Shown piece after piece: positions 33,464-42,498 of a stretch of DNA of 64,000 nt. The DNA comes from Kitasatospora humi (GTDB lineage Bacteria; Actinomycetota; Actinomycetes; Streptomycetales; Streptomycetaceae): positions 124,001 through 188,000 of the forward strand of contig NZ_JAJJPA010000009.1 in NCBI RefSeq assembly GCF_020907985.1, given 5' to 3'. The notes below the pieces were generated by a model that saw only the letters and a list, made by a program, of their open reading frames with translations, made no database searches and was not told the origin of the DNA. The translations under genes and the position numbers were made by a program. Position 1 is the first letter of the stretch; every line of letters begins with the position of its first letter.

Positions 33464-33871
33464 ATGGACGGGCTGAACGAGCAGACAGAGCCGGCGATGA
33501 CCGTCTCGGTGCGGCCCTGGGCCCGCGGCACCGTGGTGGCGCCCGAAGGCGAGCTGGACCTGGACACGGCGGAACTGCTGCGCGACGCCCTGGAACGGCA
33601 GCTGCGCGGTCGGTGGCCGCACATCCTGGTGGACTGCGCCGGGCTGCGGTTCTGCGACTCCACCGGTCTGAGGGTGATCCTGCGGGCCCGCACGGCCGCC
33701 CAGGCCGCCGGGGGCGGACTCGACCTGGTGGCGCCGCGCCCGGCCCTGCTGCGACTGCTGGCGCTGACCGGGACGGAGGAGGTCTTCCCGGTGTACGCCA
33801 GCGTGGCCGAGGCCGAGGCCGAGGGCGCCATCGAACCTCCGGGCCCATCCGACCGGCGGAACAGGAGATGA
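33464..33871 (+). CDS. STAS-domain anti-sigma-factor antagonist
   Basis: 135 residues. [20 protein letters not shown] and [20 protein letters not shown] give the STAS fold with the phosphorylatable serine in CDSTGL. Unphosphorylated protein of this family captures an RsbW-like kinase and so frees a sigma factor. ATG 33464 has CGGAGG 9 bases upstream. It precedes the hybrid kinase by 41 bases. The anti-sigma kinase at 37526 and the PP2C at 37939 are plausible partners that would phosphorylate and dephosphorylate it. Confidence 0.93.
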   Translation: MDGLNEQTEPAMTVSVRPWARGTVVAPEGELDLDTAELLRDALERQLRGRWPHILVDCAGLRFCDSTGLRVILRARTAAQAAGGGLDLVAPRPALLRLLALTGTEEVFPVYASVAEAEAEGAIEPPGPSDRRNRR

Positions 33872-33912
33872 CGGAACGTGCACGGCGGGGTGCTGTGCGG
33901 GAGTGAGGGGAA

Positions 33913-36900
33913 GTGCCGAGCGGCAGCGAGGTGCGGCCGATGACCCGAGCGTCAGTGACAACCGGACCAGGGGGCGAGGAGGCGCTGCGCCGGCTGCTGG
34001 CCGGTCTGACGGCCGTGCGCGACGGCGACCTGTCGGTCCGACTGCCGGAGAGCGCCCAGGGGCTGCTGGGCGAGATCGACCAGGTCTTCAACGGCATGGT
34101 GGAGCAGCTGGCGCTGCTCGCGGCGGAGGTGACCCGGGTCTCCCGCGAGGTCGGCACCGAGGGCCGGCTCGGCGGCCAGGCCGAGCTGCCCGGTGTGCGC
34201 GGGGCCTGGGCGGAGCTGGCCCGCGGGGTGAACGCGATGGCCGGCCGCCTCACCGACCAGGTGCGGAACATCGCCCAGGTCACCACCGCCGTCGCGGAGG
34301 GCGATCTGTCGCAGAAGATCACGGTGGACGCGCGCGGCGAGATCCTGGAGCTCAAGGAGACCATCAACACGATGGTCGACACCCTGTCGGCGTTCGCCGA
34401 CGAGGTGACCCGGGTGGCCCGGGAGGTCGGCAGTGACGGGATCCTGGGTGGTCAGGCGACGGTGCGCGGTGTCTCGGGCACTTGGAAGGACCTCACGGAC
34501 AACGTCAATGTGATGGCGTCCAATCTGACCGGTCAGGTGCGGTCGATCGCCCAGGTGGCCACCGCGGTGGCCAAGGGCGACCTCTCCCAGAAGATCACCG
34601 TCGAGGCGAAGGGCGAGGTCGCGGCGCTCGCCGAGGTGATCAACACCATGGTCGACACCCTGTCGGCGTTCGCCGACGAGGTGACCCGGGTGGCGCGCGA
34701 AGTCGGCACCGAGGGCAACCTGGGTGGTCAGGCGACGGTGCGCGGTGTCTCGGGCACCTGGAAGGACCTCACCGACAACGTCAACTTCATGGCGCACAAC
34801 CTGACCAGCCAGGTCCGCAACATCGCCCAGGTGACCACCGCCGTCGCGCACGGCGACCTGACCCGCAAGATCGACGTGGACGCGCGCGGTGAGATCCTGG
34901 AGCTCAAGACCACCATCAACACGATGGTCGACACCTTGTCGGCGTTCGCCGGAGAGGTGACCCGGGTGGCCCGGGAGGTCGGCAGCCAGGGCCGACTCGG
35001 CGGCCAGGCCGAGGTCGAGGGCGTCTGGGGCACCTGGAAGCGGCTCACCGAGAACGTCAACGAGCTCGCCGGCAACCTCACCCGGCAGGTCCGCGCGATC
35101 GCCGAAGTGACCAGCGCGGTCGCCGAAGGCGATCTGACCCGCTCGATCACCGTGGAGGCCCCCGGGGAGGTCGGCGAGCTCAAGGACAACATCAACGCCA
35201 TGGTCGAGTCGCTGCGCCGCACCACCCGGGACAACCTCGAACAGGACTGGCTCAAGACCAACCTGGCCCGGCTCTCCGACCTGGGCCACGGGCAGCGCGA
35301 CCTCGGTCAGGTCGCCGACCTGCTGCTGGCCGAGCTGGCGCCACTGGTCGATGCCCAGTACGGGGTGTTCTACCTGGCCGGGGAGAGCGCCGACGGCCCC
35401 GAGCTGTCGGCCGTCGCCGGCTACGGCATCGAACCGGGCGACCTGGCCCGCAGCTTCCGGCTCGGCGAATCGCTGGTCGGCCAAGTCGGCCGCGACCGGC
35501 GCACGATGCTGGTCCGCTCGGTGCCGCCCGGGTACGCCACGGTGCGCTCCGGCACCGGCGCGGCCGAGGTCAGCGAGCTGATCCTGCTGCCCGTCCTGAT
35601 GGAGGACCAGCTGCTCGCGGTGCTCGAACTCGCCTCCTTCCAGCCGTTCAGCGCCCTCCACCGGGACCTGCTCGACCGGTTCACCGCCGCCGTCGGCGCC
35701 AACATCAGCTCGCTGCTGGCCAACGCCCGCACCGACGAGCTGCTCCAGGAGGCCCAGCGCCTGACCGACGAAATGCGCGCGCAGTCCCAGGAGTTGCGCT
35801 CCAGGCAGCAGGAGCTCCAGGCATCAAATGCCGAACTGGCCGACAAGGCTGAGCAGTTGGCCCAGCGCAACCGCGACATCGAAGCCAAGAACCTGGAGAT
35901 CGAGCAGGCCCGGCAGGAACTGGAGGACCGGGCCCAGCAGTTGTCACGCACCTCGATGTACAAGTCCGAATTCCTCGCCAACATGAGCCATGAGCTGCGC
36001 ACCCCGCTCAACAGTCTGCTGATCCTGGCCCAGTTGCTGGCGCAGAACGCCGACGAGAACCTGACCCCCAAGCAGGTCGAGTACGCCGGTGTGATCCACT
36101 CCGCCGGCTCGGACCTGCTCCAGCTGATCAACGACATCCTGGACCTCTCCAAGGTCGAGGCGGGCAAGCTGGAGATCTCCCCGGCGAGTTTCCCGCTGCA
36201 CCAGCTGCTGGAGTACGTGGAGTTGACGTTCCGCCCGCAGACCGAGCAGAAGGGCCTGCGGTTCACCGTCCGCACCGCACCCGACGCGCCGAGGACCCTG
36301 GTCACCGACGAGGCCCGGCTGCGCCAGGTGCTGCGCAACCTGCTCTCCAACGCGGTGAAGTTCACCGAGACCGGCCGGGTGGAGCTGACCGTCGAGCGGG
36401 CGAAGGCCCAAGAGCTGCCGCCGGTCCTCGCCGGGGCGTCCGACGCGCTGGCCTTCCGGATCGAGGACACCGGCATCGGCATCGCCGAGGAGAACCTGGA
36501 CACCATCTTCGACGCCTTCCGGCAGGCCGACTCGGCCACCGACCGACGCTACGGCGGCACCGGACTCGGGCTGTCGATCAGCCGGGAACTCGCCGGGCTC
36601 CTCGGCGGCGCGATCAGCGTGGTGAGCCGACCCGGCCAGGGCAGCCGCTTCACGCTCTACCTGCCCGCCGGAGCCGAACCCGAGGCCCGGCCGACGGCGG
36701 CCCCCCGACCCGCGACCCATCGATCGGTGCACGGTGACGACTCGCTCGCCGAGCGGGTCGTGCTGGTCGTCGACGACGACGTGCGCAACGTCTTCGCCCT
36801 CGCCGGCGCCCTGGAACAGGCCGGCATGCAGGTCCTGCAGGCCGACAACGGCAACTCCGGCATCGACCTGCTGCGCCGGCGCGAGGACGTCGACCTGGTC

Positions 36901-37122
36901 CTGATGGACCTGATGATGCCTGAACTCGACGGCTACGGCGCGATCGCCGCCATCCGCGAGCTGCCCGACTACCGGCAGCTGCCCATCATCGCGCTGACCG
37001 CCAAGGCGATGCCCGGCGACCGTGCCAAGAGCCTCGCGGCCGGCGCCGACGACCACATCACCAAGCCGGTGGACACCGACGAGCTGCTCGACCGCATCCG
37101 CTACTGGCTTGGCCGCCACTGA
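33913..37122 (+). CDS. Soluble hybrid histidine kinase with HAMP array, GAF, HisKA, HATPase and receiver
   Basis: 1069 residues. Residues about 20-435 form four and a half HAMP units of 92 residues (repeating [34 protein letters not shown]). A GAF domain follows (about 450-600), then a coiled coil to 680. The HisKA box is [17 protein letters not shown], and the ATPase has [15 protein letters not shown] and [12 protein letters not shown]-terminal receiver has VVDDD, phospho-acceptor Asp in [15 protein letters not shown] and conserved Lys in ITKPVD. No membrane segment. The build resembles fungal group III (Nik1-type) osmosensor kinases and Streptomyces Osa-type proteins. Start is uncertain: GTG 33913 is used, ATG 33940 is possible. 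It probably feeds environmental state into the partner-switching genes around it. Confidence 0.93.
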   Translation: MPSGSEVRPMTRASVTTGPGGEEALRRLLAGLTAVRDGDLSVRLPESAQGLLGEIDQVFNGMVEQLALLAAEVTRVSREVGTEGRLGGQAELPGVRGAWAELARGVNAMAGRLTDQVRNIAQVTTAVAEGDLSQKITVDARGEILELKETINTMVDTLSAFADEVTRVAREVGSDGILGGQATVRGVSGTWKDLTDNVNVMASNLTGQVRSIAQVATAVAKGDLSQKITVEAKGEVAALAEVINTMVDTLSAFADEVTRVAREVGTEGNLGGQATVRGVSGTWKDLTDNVNFMAHNLTSQVRNIAQVTTAVAHGDLTRKIDVDARGEILELKTTINTMVDTLSAFAGEVTRVAREVGSQGRLGGQAEVEGVWGTWKRLTENVNELAGNLTRQVRAIAEVTSAVAEGDLTRSITVEAPGEVGELKDNINAMVESLRRTTRDNLEQDWLKTNLARLSDLGHGQRDLGQVADLLLAELAPLVDAQYGVFYLAGESADGPELSAVAGYGIEPGDLARSFRLGESLVGQVGRDRRTMLVRSVPPGYATVRSGTGAAEVSELILLPVLMEDQLLAVLELASFQPFSALHRDLLDRFTAAVGANISSLLANARTDELLQEAQRLTDEMRAQSQELRSRQQELQASNAELADKAEQLAQRNRDIEAKNLEIEQARQELEDRAQQLSRTSMYKSEFLANMSHELRTPLNSLLILAQLLAQNADENLTPKQVEYAGVIHSAGSDLLQLINDILDLSKVEAGKLEISPASFPLHQLLEYVELTFRPQTEQKGLRFTVRTAPDAPRTLVTDEARLRQVLRNLLSNAVKFTETGRVELTVERAKAQELPPVLAGASDALAFRIEDTGIGIAEENLDTIFDAFRQADSATDRRYGGTGLGLSISRELAGLLGGAISVVSRPGQGSRFTLYLPAGAEPEARPTAAPRPATHRSVHGDDSLAERVVLVVDDDVRNVFALAGALEQAGMQVLQADNGNSGIDLLRRREDVDLVLMDLMMPELDGYGAIAAIRELPDYRQLPIIALTAKAMPGDRAKSLAAGADDHITKPVDTDELLDRIRYWLGRH
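34150..35210 (+). repeat. 276-bp coding repeats (HAMP units)
   Basis: Matching DNA segments lie exactly 276 bp apart, for example the TGGGTGGTCAGGCGAC motif at 34445 and 34721, corresponding to 92 codons. The two middle units are most alike, pointing to internal duplication or gene conversion. Confidence 0.9.
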
Positions 37123-37138
37123 CCGGACGGGAGACGCC

Positions 37139-37510
37139 ATGCAGCCACGAGGCAACACCGGTCCGCAGCCCCTGCTGACGCCGACCCGGTGGCAGCGGGA
37201 CGGCACCGGAGTGCCCTCCTGCGCCGGGGACTTCGACCAGGACGGCGCCGACGGGCCGCATCGGGCACTCGCCGACACCCCGGCCGACGGTCCGCGCCTC
37301 GTCCCGGTCGACCTGGCCGGGATCGACCCCGGCGGCTCCGCCGGTGTGCACGTGCTGCTCCGGACCCGGCAGGGCGCCGAAGCCGCCGGGGCCGGCCCGG
37401 AACCGTCCGCACCCGGCGACCGGGCTGCCCGGCTGTTCGAGCTGACCGGCGCGGCCACCGCCTTCACCACCCACCCCGCCCAGCACGACGCCCTCGGGCC
37501 CGGCGGCTGA
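37139..37510 (+). CDS. Degenerate STAS-like protein
   Basis: 123 residues. The C-terminal half reads LVPVDLAGIDPGGSAGVHVL and ARLFELTGAATAF, which aligns by eye with strand 3, the phosphorylation loop and the last helix of STAS proteins. The usual DSxG acceptor loop is changed to GGSAG and the first STAS strands are not recognisable. The N-terminal 50 residues are low-complexity. The ATG has ACGGGAG 6 bases upstream and is only 16 bases after the kinase stop, so it is translated with it. It may bind a partner without being regulated by phosphorylation, or it may be decaying. Confidence 0.65.
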   Translation: MQPRGNTGPQPLLTPTRWQRDGTGVPSCAGDFDQDGADGPHRALADTPADGPRLVPVDLAGIDPGGSAGVHVLLRTRQGAEAAGAGPEPSAPGDRAARLFELTGAATAFTTHPAQHDALGPGG

Positions 37511-37525
37511 CCGGAAGCCGTGGCC

Positions 37526-37930
37526 ATGTCCGACACCCGCCGCCTCCCGCTGGCCCAGCCGATCGCCGGCACGGTCGGCCGCTGCCGCGAGTTCGCCGTG
37601 GCGGTGCTGACCGACTGGTGCTGGCTGCCGGCCGCGGACGAGCGGGGCCGACTGGCCGCCCAGGACGTGCTGCTGGTGGTCTCCGAACTGGTCACCAACG
37701 CCTGCCTGCACGCCGGCGGACCGGTCGAACTGGTCATGCGGCGCCGACCCGGCCAGATCACGGTCGAGGTCACCGACCGCAGCCCGGACCCGCCGGTGCT
37801 CCGGCCCCCCGATGACCGGGCCCAGCCCGGCGGCCACGGCCTGCGGGTGGTCACGATCGTCAGCCTGGACTGGGGGACGCGGCCGTCCGGCGGCGGCAAG
37901 ACCGTCTGGGCGCGGGTAGGCGCGGGCTGA
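37526..37930 (+). CDS. RsbW-like anti-sigma factor / serine kinase (HATPase_c_2)
   Basis: 134 residues. The Bergerat ATP fold is shown by the N box VVSELVTNACLHAGGPV and the G box GGHGLRVV, with VEVTDRSPDPP between them. These small kinases bind a sigma factor or phosphorylate a STAS antagonist. ATG 37526 is spaced 9 bases from GGAAG; GTG 37520 is the alternative. It follows the degenerate STAS gene and converges with the PP2C gene, so kinase, antagonist and phosphatase of one switch seem to be grouped here. Confidence 0.9.
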   Translation: MSDTRRLPLAQPIAGTVGRCREFAVAVLTDWCWLPAADERGRLAAQDVLLVVSELVTNACLHAGGPVELVMRRRPGQITVEVTDRSPDPPVLRPPDDRAQPGGHGLRVVTIVSLDWGTRPSGGGKTVWARVGAG

Positions 37931-37938
37931 GGGCGCGC

Positions 37939-40224
37939 TCAGAGGATCCGGATCACCACCAGACTGGTGTCGTCCTCGGTGTCCCCGGTGCTGCGGGCCA
38001 GCAGCCGATCGGCCTGCTCGGCGACGTCCGCGGGATCCAGGGCCTGCACGGCGTCGCGCAATTCGGTGAGACTGCCCCCCAGGTCGGTGTCCCGGCGCTC
38101 GATCAGACCGTCGGTGTAGAGGAACAGGGTGTCCTGCGCACGCAGCGGGGTGACGGTCTCGTGGTAGGTGCTCTCCGGGAGCGCACCCAGCAGGATGTTG
38201 TGGGTCGGCTCCAGCATCACCGCCGTGCCGCCCCGCAGCAGCACCGGCGGCAGGTGGCCGGCACTCGCCCAGACCAGGCTCCGCCGAGCGGGATCGTAGA
38301 CGGCGCAGACACCGGTCGCGGTCGGCTGGCCGGACGTGTTCAGGGCGACCTCGTTGAGCCAGCCCAGCAGGCGGGCCGGCGGTTCCCCGGTCAGCGCCAG
38401 TCCGCGCAGTGCGTTGCGCAGCGCCACCATGCCCGTCGCCGCCTCGATGCCGTGCCCGGCCACGTCACCGACCGCCATCATCACCGGGCCGCCGGGCAGC
38501 GGCAGCACGTCGTACCAGTCGCCACCCACCCGGTACTCCTGACCTGCCGGGCGGTACCGGGCGGCGACCTGCAGACCCGGTAGCTTGCGCAGGTCGGGCA
38601 CCTCGGGCACGATCGCCTGCTGCAACTGCAGGGCCAACCGGTGGCGCACCGCCGACTGCTCGCGCACGGTGGTGAGTTGGTCGAAGGTCGCCTCCAAGGC
38701 CACCTCGGTGCGGTGCTGGGCGGAGACGTCCTGGAAGATCCCGGCGATGCCGGTCAGCGCGCCATCGGTCAGCACGGGCTCGGCGATGATCCGCACCTGG
38801 CGCAGGCCGCCCTCCGGTCGTCGCACCCGTACCACCAGCGTCACGTTCTCCTGGCGGTTCATCAGCCTGCGCACCGCACCGGCGAGTGCCCGGGCGTCCT
38901 CCGGTTCGAAGAGCGGGCCCAGGTCGGCCAGCGGGCGCGGCGGCGCGTCCAGTGCGAGTCCCAGCAGTTCGAAGGTGTGCTCGGTCCAACGGCTGGTGCC
39001 GGCCGCCACGTCGTCCTCGAAGGCACCCAGTCCGGCCAGCCCGCCGACCACCCGCAGCGCCGAGGAGCTGTGGTCCAGGCCGCCCGGGTGCCACAGCACC
39101 GCGGTCCGCTCCTGTTCCACCGGCAGCACCCGGACGTTGGTCAGGGTGCCCGGCTCCCCGGGCCGCCGCCCAGCCGGCAACTGCGCCTCGATCTGCACGG
39201 CCTGGGTCTCCTGGGCCCGCGCGATGAGCTCGCGGAGCAGCGGTGCCGCGTACGGCAGCAGCTGACCCAGCGGGCGGGGGACCGATCCGAGCAGCCCGGT
39301 GCCGGCTCGCCGGGCGGCCTGGTTGGCGTGCTCTACCAGCGGCTCACCGTCCCCCGAGGGGCTGTGCACCAGCAGCGCCGGGTTGGCCAGCACGTCCAGC
39401 AAGGAGGTCAGCACCGGGAGCGACAGCGGCCCGCAGGAGCGGTAGTCCGGGCGGCGCTGCGCCGCGCTCAGCACCCGTCGGGCCACCTGGCTCAGCATGA
39501 GCACCTCGTGCCGCAGGTCTTCGGCCAACTCGGTCGGCTGCGGCCAGCAGACCAGCATCACGCCGAGCGGTCCCTGGTCCCCGCGCAACGGCAGCACGGC
39601 CCGCGCGGCCGCCTCCGACGGCCCGGGCAGTCGGTCCGGGGCCGTCGGGCCCCGCGGCAGCCACAGCGGCCGCCCCTCGGCATGCACCCGGCGCAGCGGA
39701 CCCGGCCAGAGCGGCGGGATCCACCGCCAGTGCGTGCGCTCCAGCGCGCCGAGCCCGGCGCCACCCACCAGCTCCAGGCAGTCGCCGGCGCTCCGCCGCC
39801 AGAGCAGCACGCCGCAGGCCCCCAGCGGGCCCAGGGCTTCGCTCAGCAGGGTCTCGGCCACCTCGTCCAGACTCTCCCGGGCGCCGGCCAGTTCGCCCGT
39901 GCGCCGCACCCGGCGCGAAGCGCCGACCGGCTCGGCGGCGGTGGCGACGGCCGGTGACGGGCCGACCGCCTGGTTGAGCAGGTCGGCTGCGAAGTCCTCG
40001 GGGCGCTGGCCGGTGTCCTCGGCGAGCGACACCAGCCGCTCGGCGGCGTCGGCCGGTTCCAGCGCGTAGCGATCGACCAGCACGCCGGCAGCCAGACTCA
40101 GCAGGTGCTGCCGGGCCAGCTCCTCGCGCAACCTCGCCACCTCGTCCGCCAGTTGGGCGACGCTGTGCGCCGCGTCGGCGACCGGTGGCTGTGCGCGCCG
40201 AGTGGCGGGCCGTTCACCGTCCAT
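37939..40224 (-). CDS. ANTAR-GAF-PAS-PP2C (SpoIIE-type) phosphatase
   Basis: 761 residues. An ANTAR-like three-helix segment is at about 30-85 (LLSLAAGVLVDRYALEPADA), followed by a GAF-type region (about 120-270) and a PAS domain (about 430-540, RWTEHTFELLGLAL). The C-terminal PP2C domain has all metal-ligand motifs: VGGDWYDVLPLP, VGDVAGHG, LYTDGLIE and EDDTSLVVI. It should dephosphorylate STAS antagonists in response to a small signal. ATG 40224 has GGAGAG 4-5 bases upstream. It converges with the anti-sigma gene, stops 8 bases apart. Confidence 0.92.
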   Translation of the reverse strand: MDGERPATRRAQPPVADAAHSVAQLADEVARLREELARQHLLSLAAGVLVDRYALEPADAAERLVSLAEDTGQRPEDFAADLLNQAVGPSPAVATAAEPVGASRRVRRTGELAGARESLDEVAETLLSEALGPLGACGVLLWRRSAGDCLELVGGAGLGALERTHWRWIPPLWPGPLRRVHAEGRPLWLPRGPTAPDRLPGPSEAAARAVLPLRGDQGPLGVMLVCWPQPTELAEDLRHEVLMLSQVARRVLSAAQRRPDYRSCGPLSLPVLTSLLDVLANPALLVHSPSGDGEPLVEHANQAARRAGTGLLGSVPRPLGQLLPYAAPLLRELIARAQETQAVQIEAQLPAGRRPGEPGTLTNVRVLPVEQERTAVLWHPGGLDHSSSALRVVGGLAGLGAFEDDVAAGTSRWTEHTFELLGLALDAPPRPLADLGPLFEPEDARALAGAVRRLMNRQENVTLVVRVRRPEGGLRQVRIIAEPVLTDGALTGIAGIFQDVSAQHRTEVALEATFDQLTTVREQSAVRHRLALQLQQAIVPEVPDLRKLPGLQVAARYRPAGQEYRVGGDWYDVLPLPGGPVMMAVGDVAGHGIEAATGMVALRNALRGLALTGEPPARLLGWLNEVALNTSGQPTATGVCAVYDPARRSLVWASAGHLPPVLLRGGTAVMLEPTHNILLGALPESTYHETVTPLRAQDTLFLYTDGLIERRDTDLGGSLTELRDAVQALDPADVAEQADRLLARSTGDTEDDTSLVVIRIL

Positions 40225-40378
40225 GGCGCTCTCCGATACCGGGCTCGACCGGCATCGCCGGACCTCGCGTCCAGCGTGGTGCACCGGCCGAATTGGTCAC
40301 CTCCAGCCTCGTCGCTACCAGGCCTGGTCGCAACGCTCGCAGCCGGAAGCACTCGCGGCCGGATTGCCCGGCACGAAG

Positions 40379-40413
40379 CGGTGGGCCGGCGCCACAACGT
40401 GGCCGGCCCACCG
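40379..40413 (-). terminator. Terminator after the two-helix membrane protein gene
   Basis: CGGTGGGCCG pairs with CGGCCCACCG, continued after one bulged base by GCCAC with GTGGC, closing on a 3-base AAC loop. It lies 34 bases beyond the stop of the minus-strand gene at 40447 and upstream of the PP2C gene. Confidence 0.8.
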
Positions 40414-40446
40414 CACTGCGTGGTCAGTGGTGCCCTCACCGCATGA

Positions 40447-40932
40447 TCAGTGGTGCACCGGTCGGTGCCAGCTGTTCCACCGCCACCATGTGCTGGTGCC
40501 CTTCGCGGTTCCGGCCCGGTCGGTTCCGGCCTGGCCCGGGGTCGGGTTGTCCTCTGCGGGATCGTTCAACCCCCTTGTGGCGACGGGCTCCTGTCGGGGC
40601 GCCGGTTCGGTGCGACTGGGCGTGGGTTCGGTGCGACTGGGCGCCGGTTCGGTGCGAGTGGTTCCCGCCTCCCTGACGACCAGCCGGGCCGCCTGTACCT
40701 CGGTGCGCCGGCGGCGGGCCCGGACCAGCCCGACGCCGAGCAGGACGGCGCTGATGACCAGGATCAGCGCGAGCGCCATGCCCGACAGGAACATGGCCAG
40801 CGGGCTCATGGTGGCGATGTCATGGCCGACGACCGTCACGGTCGCGGACGGGCCGGTGTTCAGATTGCCGGCGATCACCAGGCCGGTGAAGGCGCCGGTG
40901 GCGGCCAGTAGCAGCAGTCCTAGCAACAACAT
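40447..40932 (-). CDS. Two-helix membrane protein with repetitive cytoplasmic tail
   Basis: 161 residues. Two hydrophobic segments (LLLGLLLLAATGAFTGLVIA and FLSGMALALILVISAVLLGV) are followed by RARRRR and a soluble tail. The tail contains a nine-residue repeat (APSRTEPTP) and ends in a Trp-rich WWRWNSWHRP. The layout recalls LapA-domain proteins, but I cannot assign it. ATG 40932 has GGAGA 7 bases upstream and overlaps the stop of the proline-rich ORF by one base (TGATG), which suggests co-translation. Confidence 0.75.
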   Translation of the reverse strand: MLLLGLLLLAATGAFTGLVIAGNLNTGPSATVTVVGHDIATMSPLAMFLSGMALALILVISAVLLGVGLVRARRRRTEVQAARLVVREAGTTRTEPAPSRTEPTPSRTEPAPRQEPVATRGLNDPAEDNPTPGQAGTDRAGTAKGTSTWWRWNSWHRPVHH

Positions 40933-41183
40933 CAGAGAATCTCCGTCCGGTCGGATGTCCGTCGCATCACCGGTTCCGGACCGGTCGGCGGCGGTTTCGG
41001 CGGCTCGGGCACCGGCGCTGGCGGTGCCGGCGGCACCGGATCCGGCTCGACCGGCTTCGGTGGCGGTGGCGGTGGCGGTGGCGGCGGCGGGTCCGGCGCG
41101 GGAACGGGCCCGGGTTCGGGCACCGGCACCGGCGGCACCGGGTCGGTCGGCGCCGAGGCGGTGGCGACGACGGTCCTGGGCAC
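40932..41183 (-). CDS. Proline-rich 83-residue ORF, possibly translated
   Basis: GTG at 41183 follows the stop of the upstream gene by two bases, and its own stop overlaps the ATG of the next gene. The product is about half proline, including an uninterrupted run of eleven, with no hydrophobic segment. The tight fit between two real genes argues for translation. The composition would also arise by chance from a GGT-rich strand, so the call is cautious. Confidence 0.4.
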   Translation of the reverse strand: MPRTVVATASAPTDPVPPVPVPEPGPVPAPDPPPPPPPPPPPKPVEPDPVPPAPPAPVPEPPKPPPTGPEPVMRRTSDRTEIL

Positions 41184-41185
41184 GG

Positions 41186-41509
41186 CTACCGCCCCAGGGC
41201 GTCGGCGAGTTGCTTCTTGTTCATCTTCGAGCGGCCCTTGACGCCGCGGTGCTTGGCCTCGTTGTAGAGCTGGTCGAACGTGGGGCCCTCGGCGCCGCTG
41301 TGCGACCGCTGGCCACCGCGCCGGCCGGACGACATGTCCTTGACCGAGGTCCGGCTCGCGGACTCGGACTCGCCGTGCCGCGCCCGTTCCTTGTTGACGG
41401 TGCGGGCGGCGATCTCCTTGGCCCGTTTCTCGCTCTCGCCGCGATCGAGCGCGCTCTCCTTGATGTGCTCGTACTGCCGTTCCCGTTTGGCATTCGATCC
41501 GCGGGGCAT
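41186..41509 (-). CDS. Small basic protein with C-terminal SAP/Rho-N-like motif
   Basis: 107 residues, highly charged. The N-terminus (MPRGSNAKRERQYEHIKESA) and the segment GESEKRAKEIAARTVNKERA match a short family often labelled plasmid stabilisation protein in actinomycetes. The C-terminus FDQLYNEAKHRGVKGRSKMN with KKQLADAL looks like a Rho-N/SAP-type helix-extended-helix that could bind nucleic acid. ATG 41509 has GGAGG 6 bases upstream. First gene of a three-gene run towards 40447. Confidence 0.8.
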   Translation of the reverse strand: MPRGSNAKRERQYEHIKESALDRGESEKRAKEIAARTVNKERARHGESESASRTSVKDMSSGRRGGQRSHSGAEGPTFDQLYNEAKHRGVKGRSKMNKKQLADALGR

Positions 41510-41622
41510 GACGCGCCTCCTCTCACGCGGGCGTCCGTCTCGTTCCTGCGCCGCGTCTACCCGGCCCGCGCGGCGCCAACCGCCCCGATGCCCGGCCCCG
41601 ATGCCCGGCCCCGGGGCGCCCC

Positions 41623-42462
41623 TCAGGACAGGAACGCCGTCACCGTGGCCGTGAAGGCCCCGGCGTCGTCCAGCCACGGATAGTGCCCCGCACCCGGCTG
41701 GACGACCGTGACGCCGTTCGCACACAGCTCGGCCACTCGGGCCACCACGCCGGGCGGGGTGGCCAGGTCGAGTTCCCCGGCAAGCACCAGGACGGGCGCC
41801 GGCAGCGCGGCGAGGCCCGCCCGGGTGGCCTCCGGATCCAGGTCGCCCTCGCAGCCGAAGACCTGCGCCGCCCGCTCGTTCCACTGCGACGCCTGGGCGG
41901 CCCGGTGCGCCTGCGTCTGCGCGTCCCACCGGCCGTAGGTGAGCGGTGCGAGGGCCTGCCAGTCGTCCTCGGTGGCGGTTCCGGTCGCGACCGCGTCGAA
42001 GGCCGCCGACGCCGCCTCGAACCACGGTTCGCCCGCGCGCAGCGGCAGCAGCTCCCGTCGGTCCGCGACGGTGACGACCACTCCGGCAGCGTCGGTGCCC
42101 GGGGTGATCAGCAGCAGCCGCCCGATCCGCTGCGGGTGGCGCTCGGCGTAGCGCATCGCGAGGTTGGCGGCGGCGGAGTGGGCGAGCAGGTCGAGGGTGT
42201 CCAGACCCAAGTGGACGCGCAGCCCCTCCACGTCCGCGACCAGCCGGTCGCACCGGTAGGAGGCCGGATCGTCGGGCGTCGCCGAACGGCCGGTGCCCCG
42301 CAGGTCCAGCAGGACCAGCCGGCGGAACGCCGAGAGACCGCCGAGGTCGCCCAGGTAGGCGGCGTCCCGGAACGGCCCGCCGGCCAGGCACACCAGCGGC
42401 GCGCCCCTGCCGACGGTGCGGTAGGCGAGTTCGGTGCCGTCGGGCGCTTTGAAAAAAGGCAT
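41623..42462 (-). CDS. Alpha/beta hydrolase, prolyl-aminopeptidase-like
   Basis: 279 residues. VCLAGGPFRDAAYLGDLGGL (oxyanion region), LLDLRGTGRS, the nucleophile elbow AHSAAAN, the acid-region VLAGELDLATPP and GAGHYPWLDD with the histidine form an intact triad. LDLRGTGRS resembles the proline iminopeptidase branch, but substrate is not determined. ATG 42462 has AAGGGA 5 bases upstream. It follows the epimerase-like gene by 36 bases on the same strand and may be co-transcribed. Confidence 0.87.
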   Translation of the reverse strand: MPFFKAPDGTELAYRTVGRGAPLVCLAGGPFRDAAYLGDLGGLSAFRRLVLLDLRGTGRSATPDDPASYRCDRLVADVEGLRVHLGLDTLDLLAHSAAANLAMRYAERHPQRIGRLLLITPGTDAAGVVVTVADRRELLPLRAGEPWFEAASAAFDAVATGTATEDDWQALAPLTYGRWDAQTQAHRAAQASQWNERAAQVFGCEGDLDPEATRAGLAALPAPVLVLAGELDLATPPGVVARVAELCANGVTVVQPGAGHYPWLDDAGAFTATVTAFLS

Positions 42463-42498
42463 TGGTTTCCCTTGTGACAGAAGCAGTCTGACGGGCTG

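Noticed and set aside
33399..34382. N-terminal extension of the DUF6328-like protein
   Set aside because: It would overlap the STAS gene and the start of the kinase gene antisense and is Ser/Arg-rich noise.
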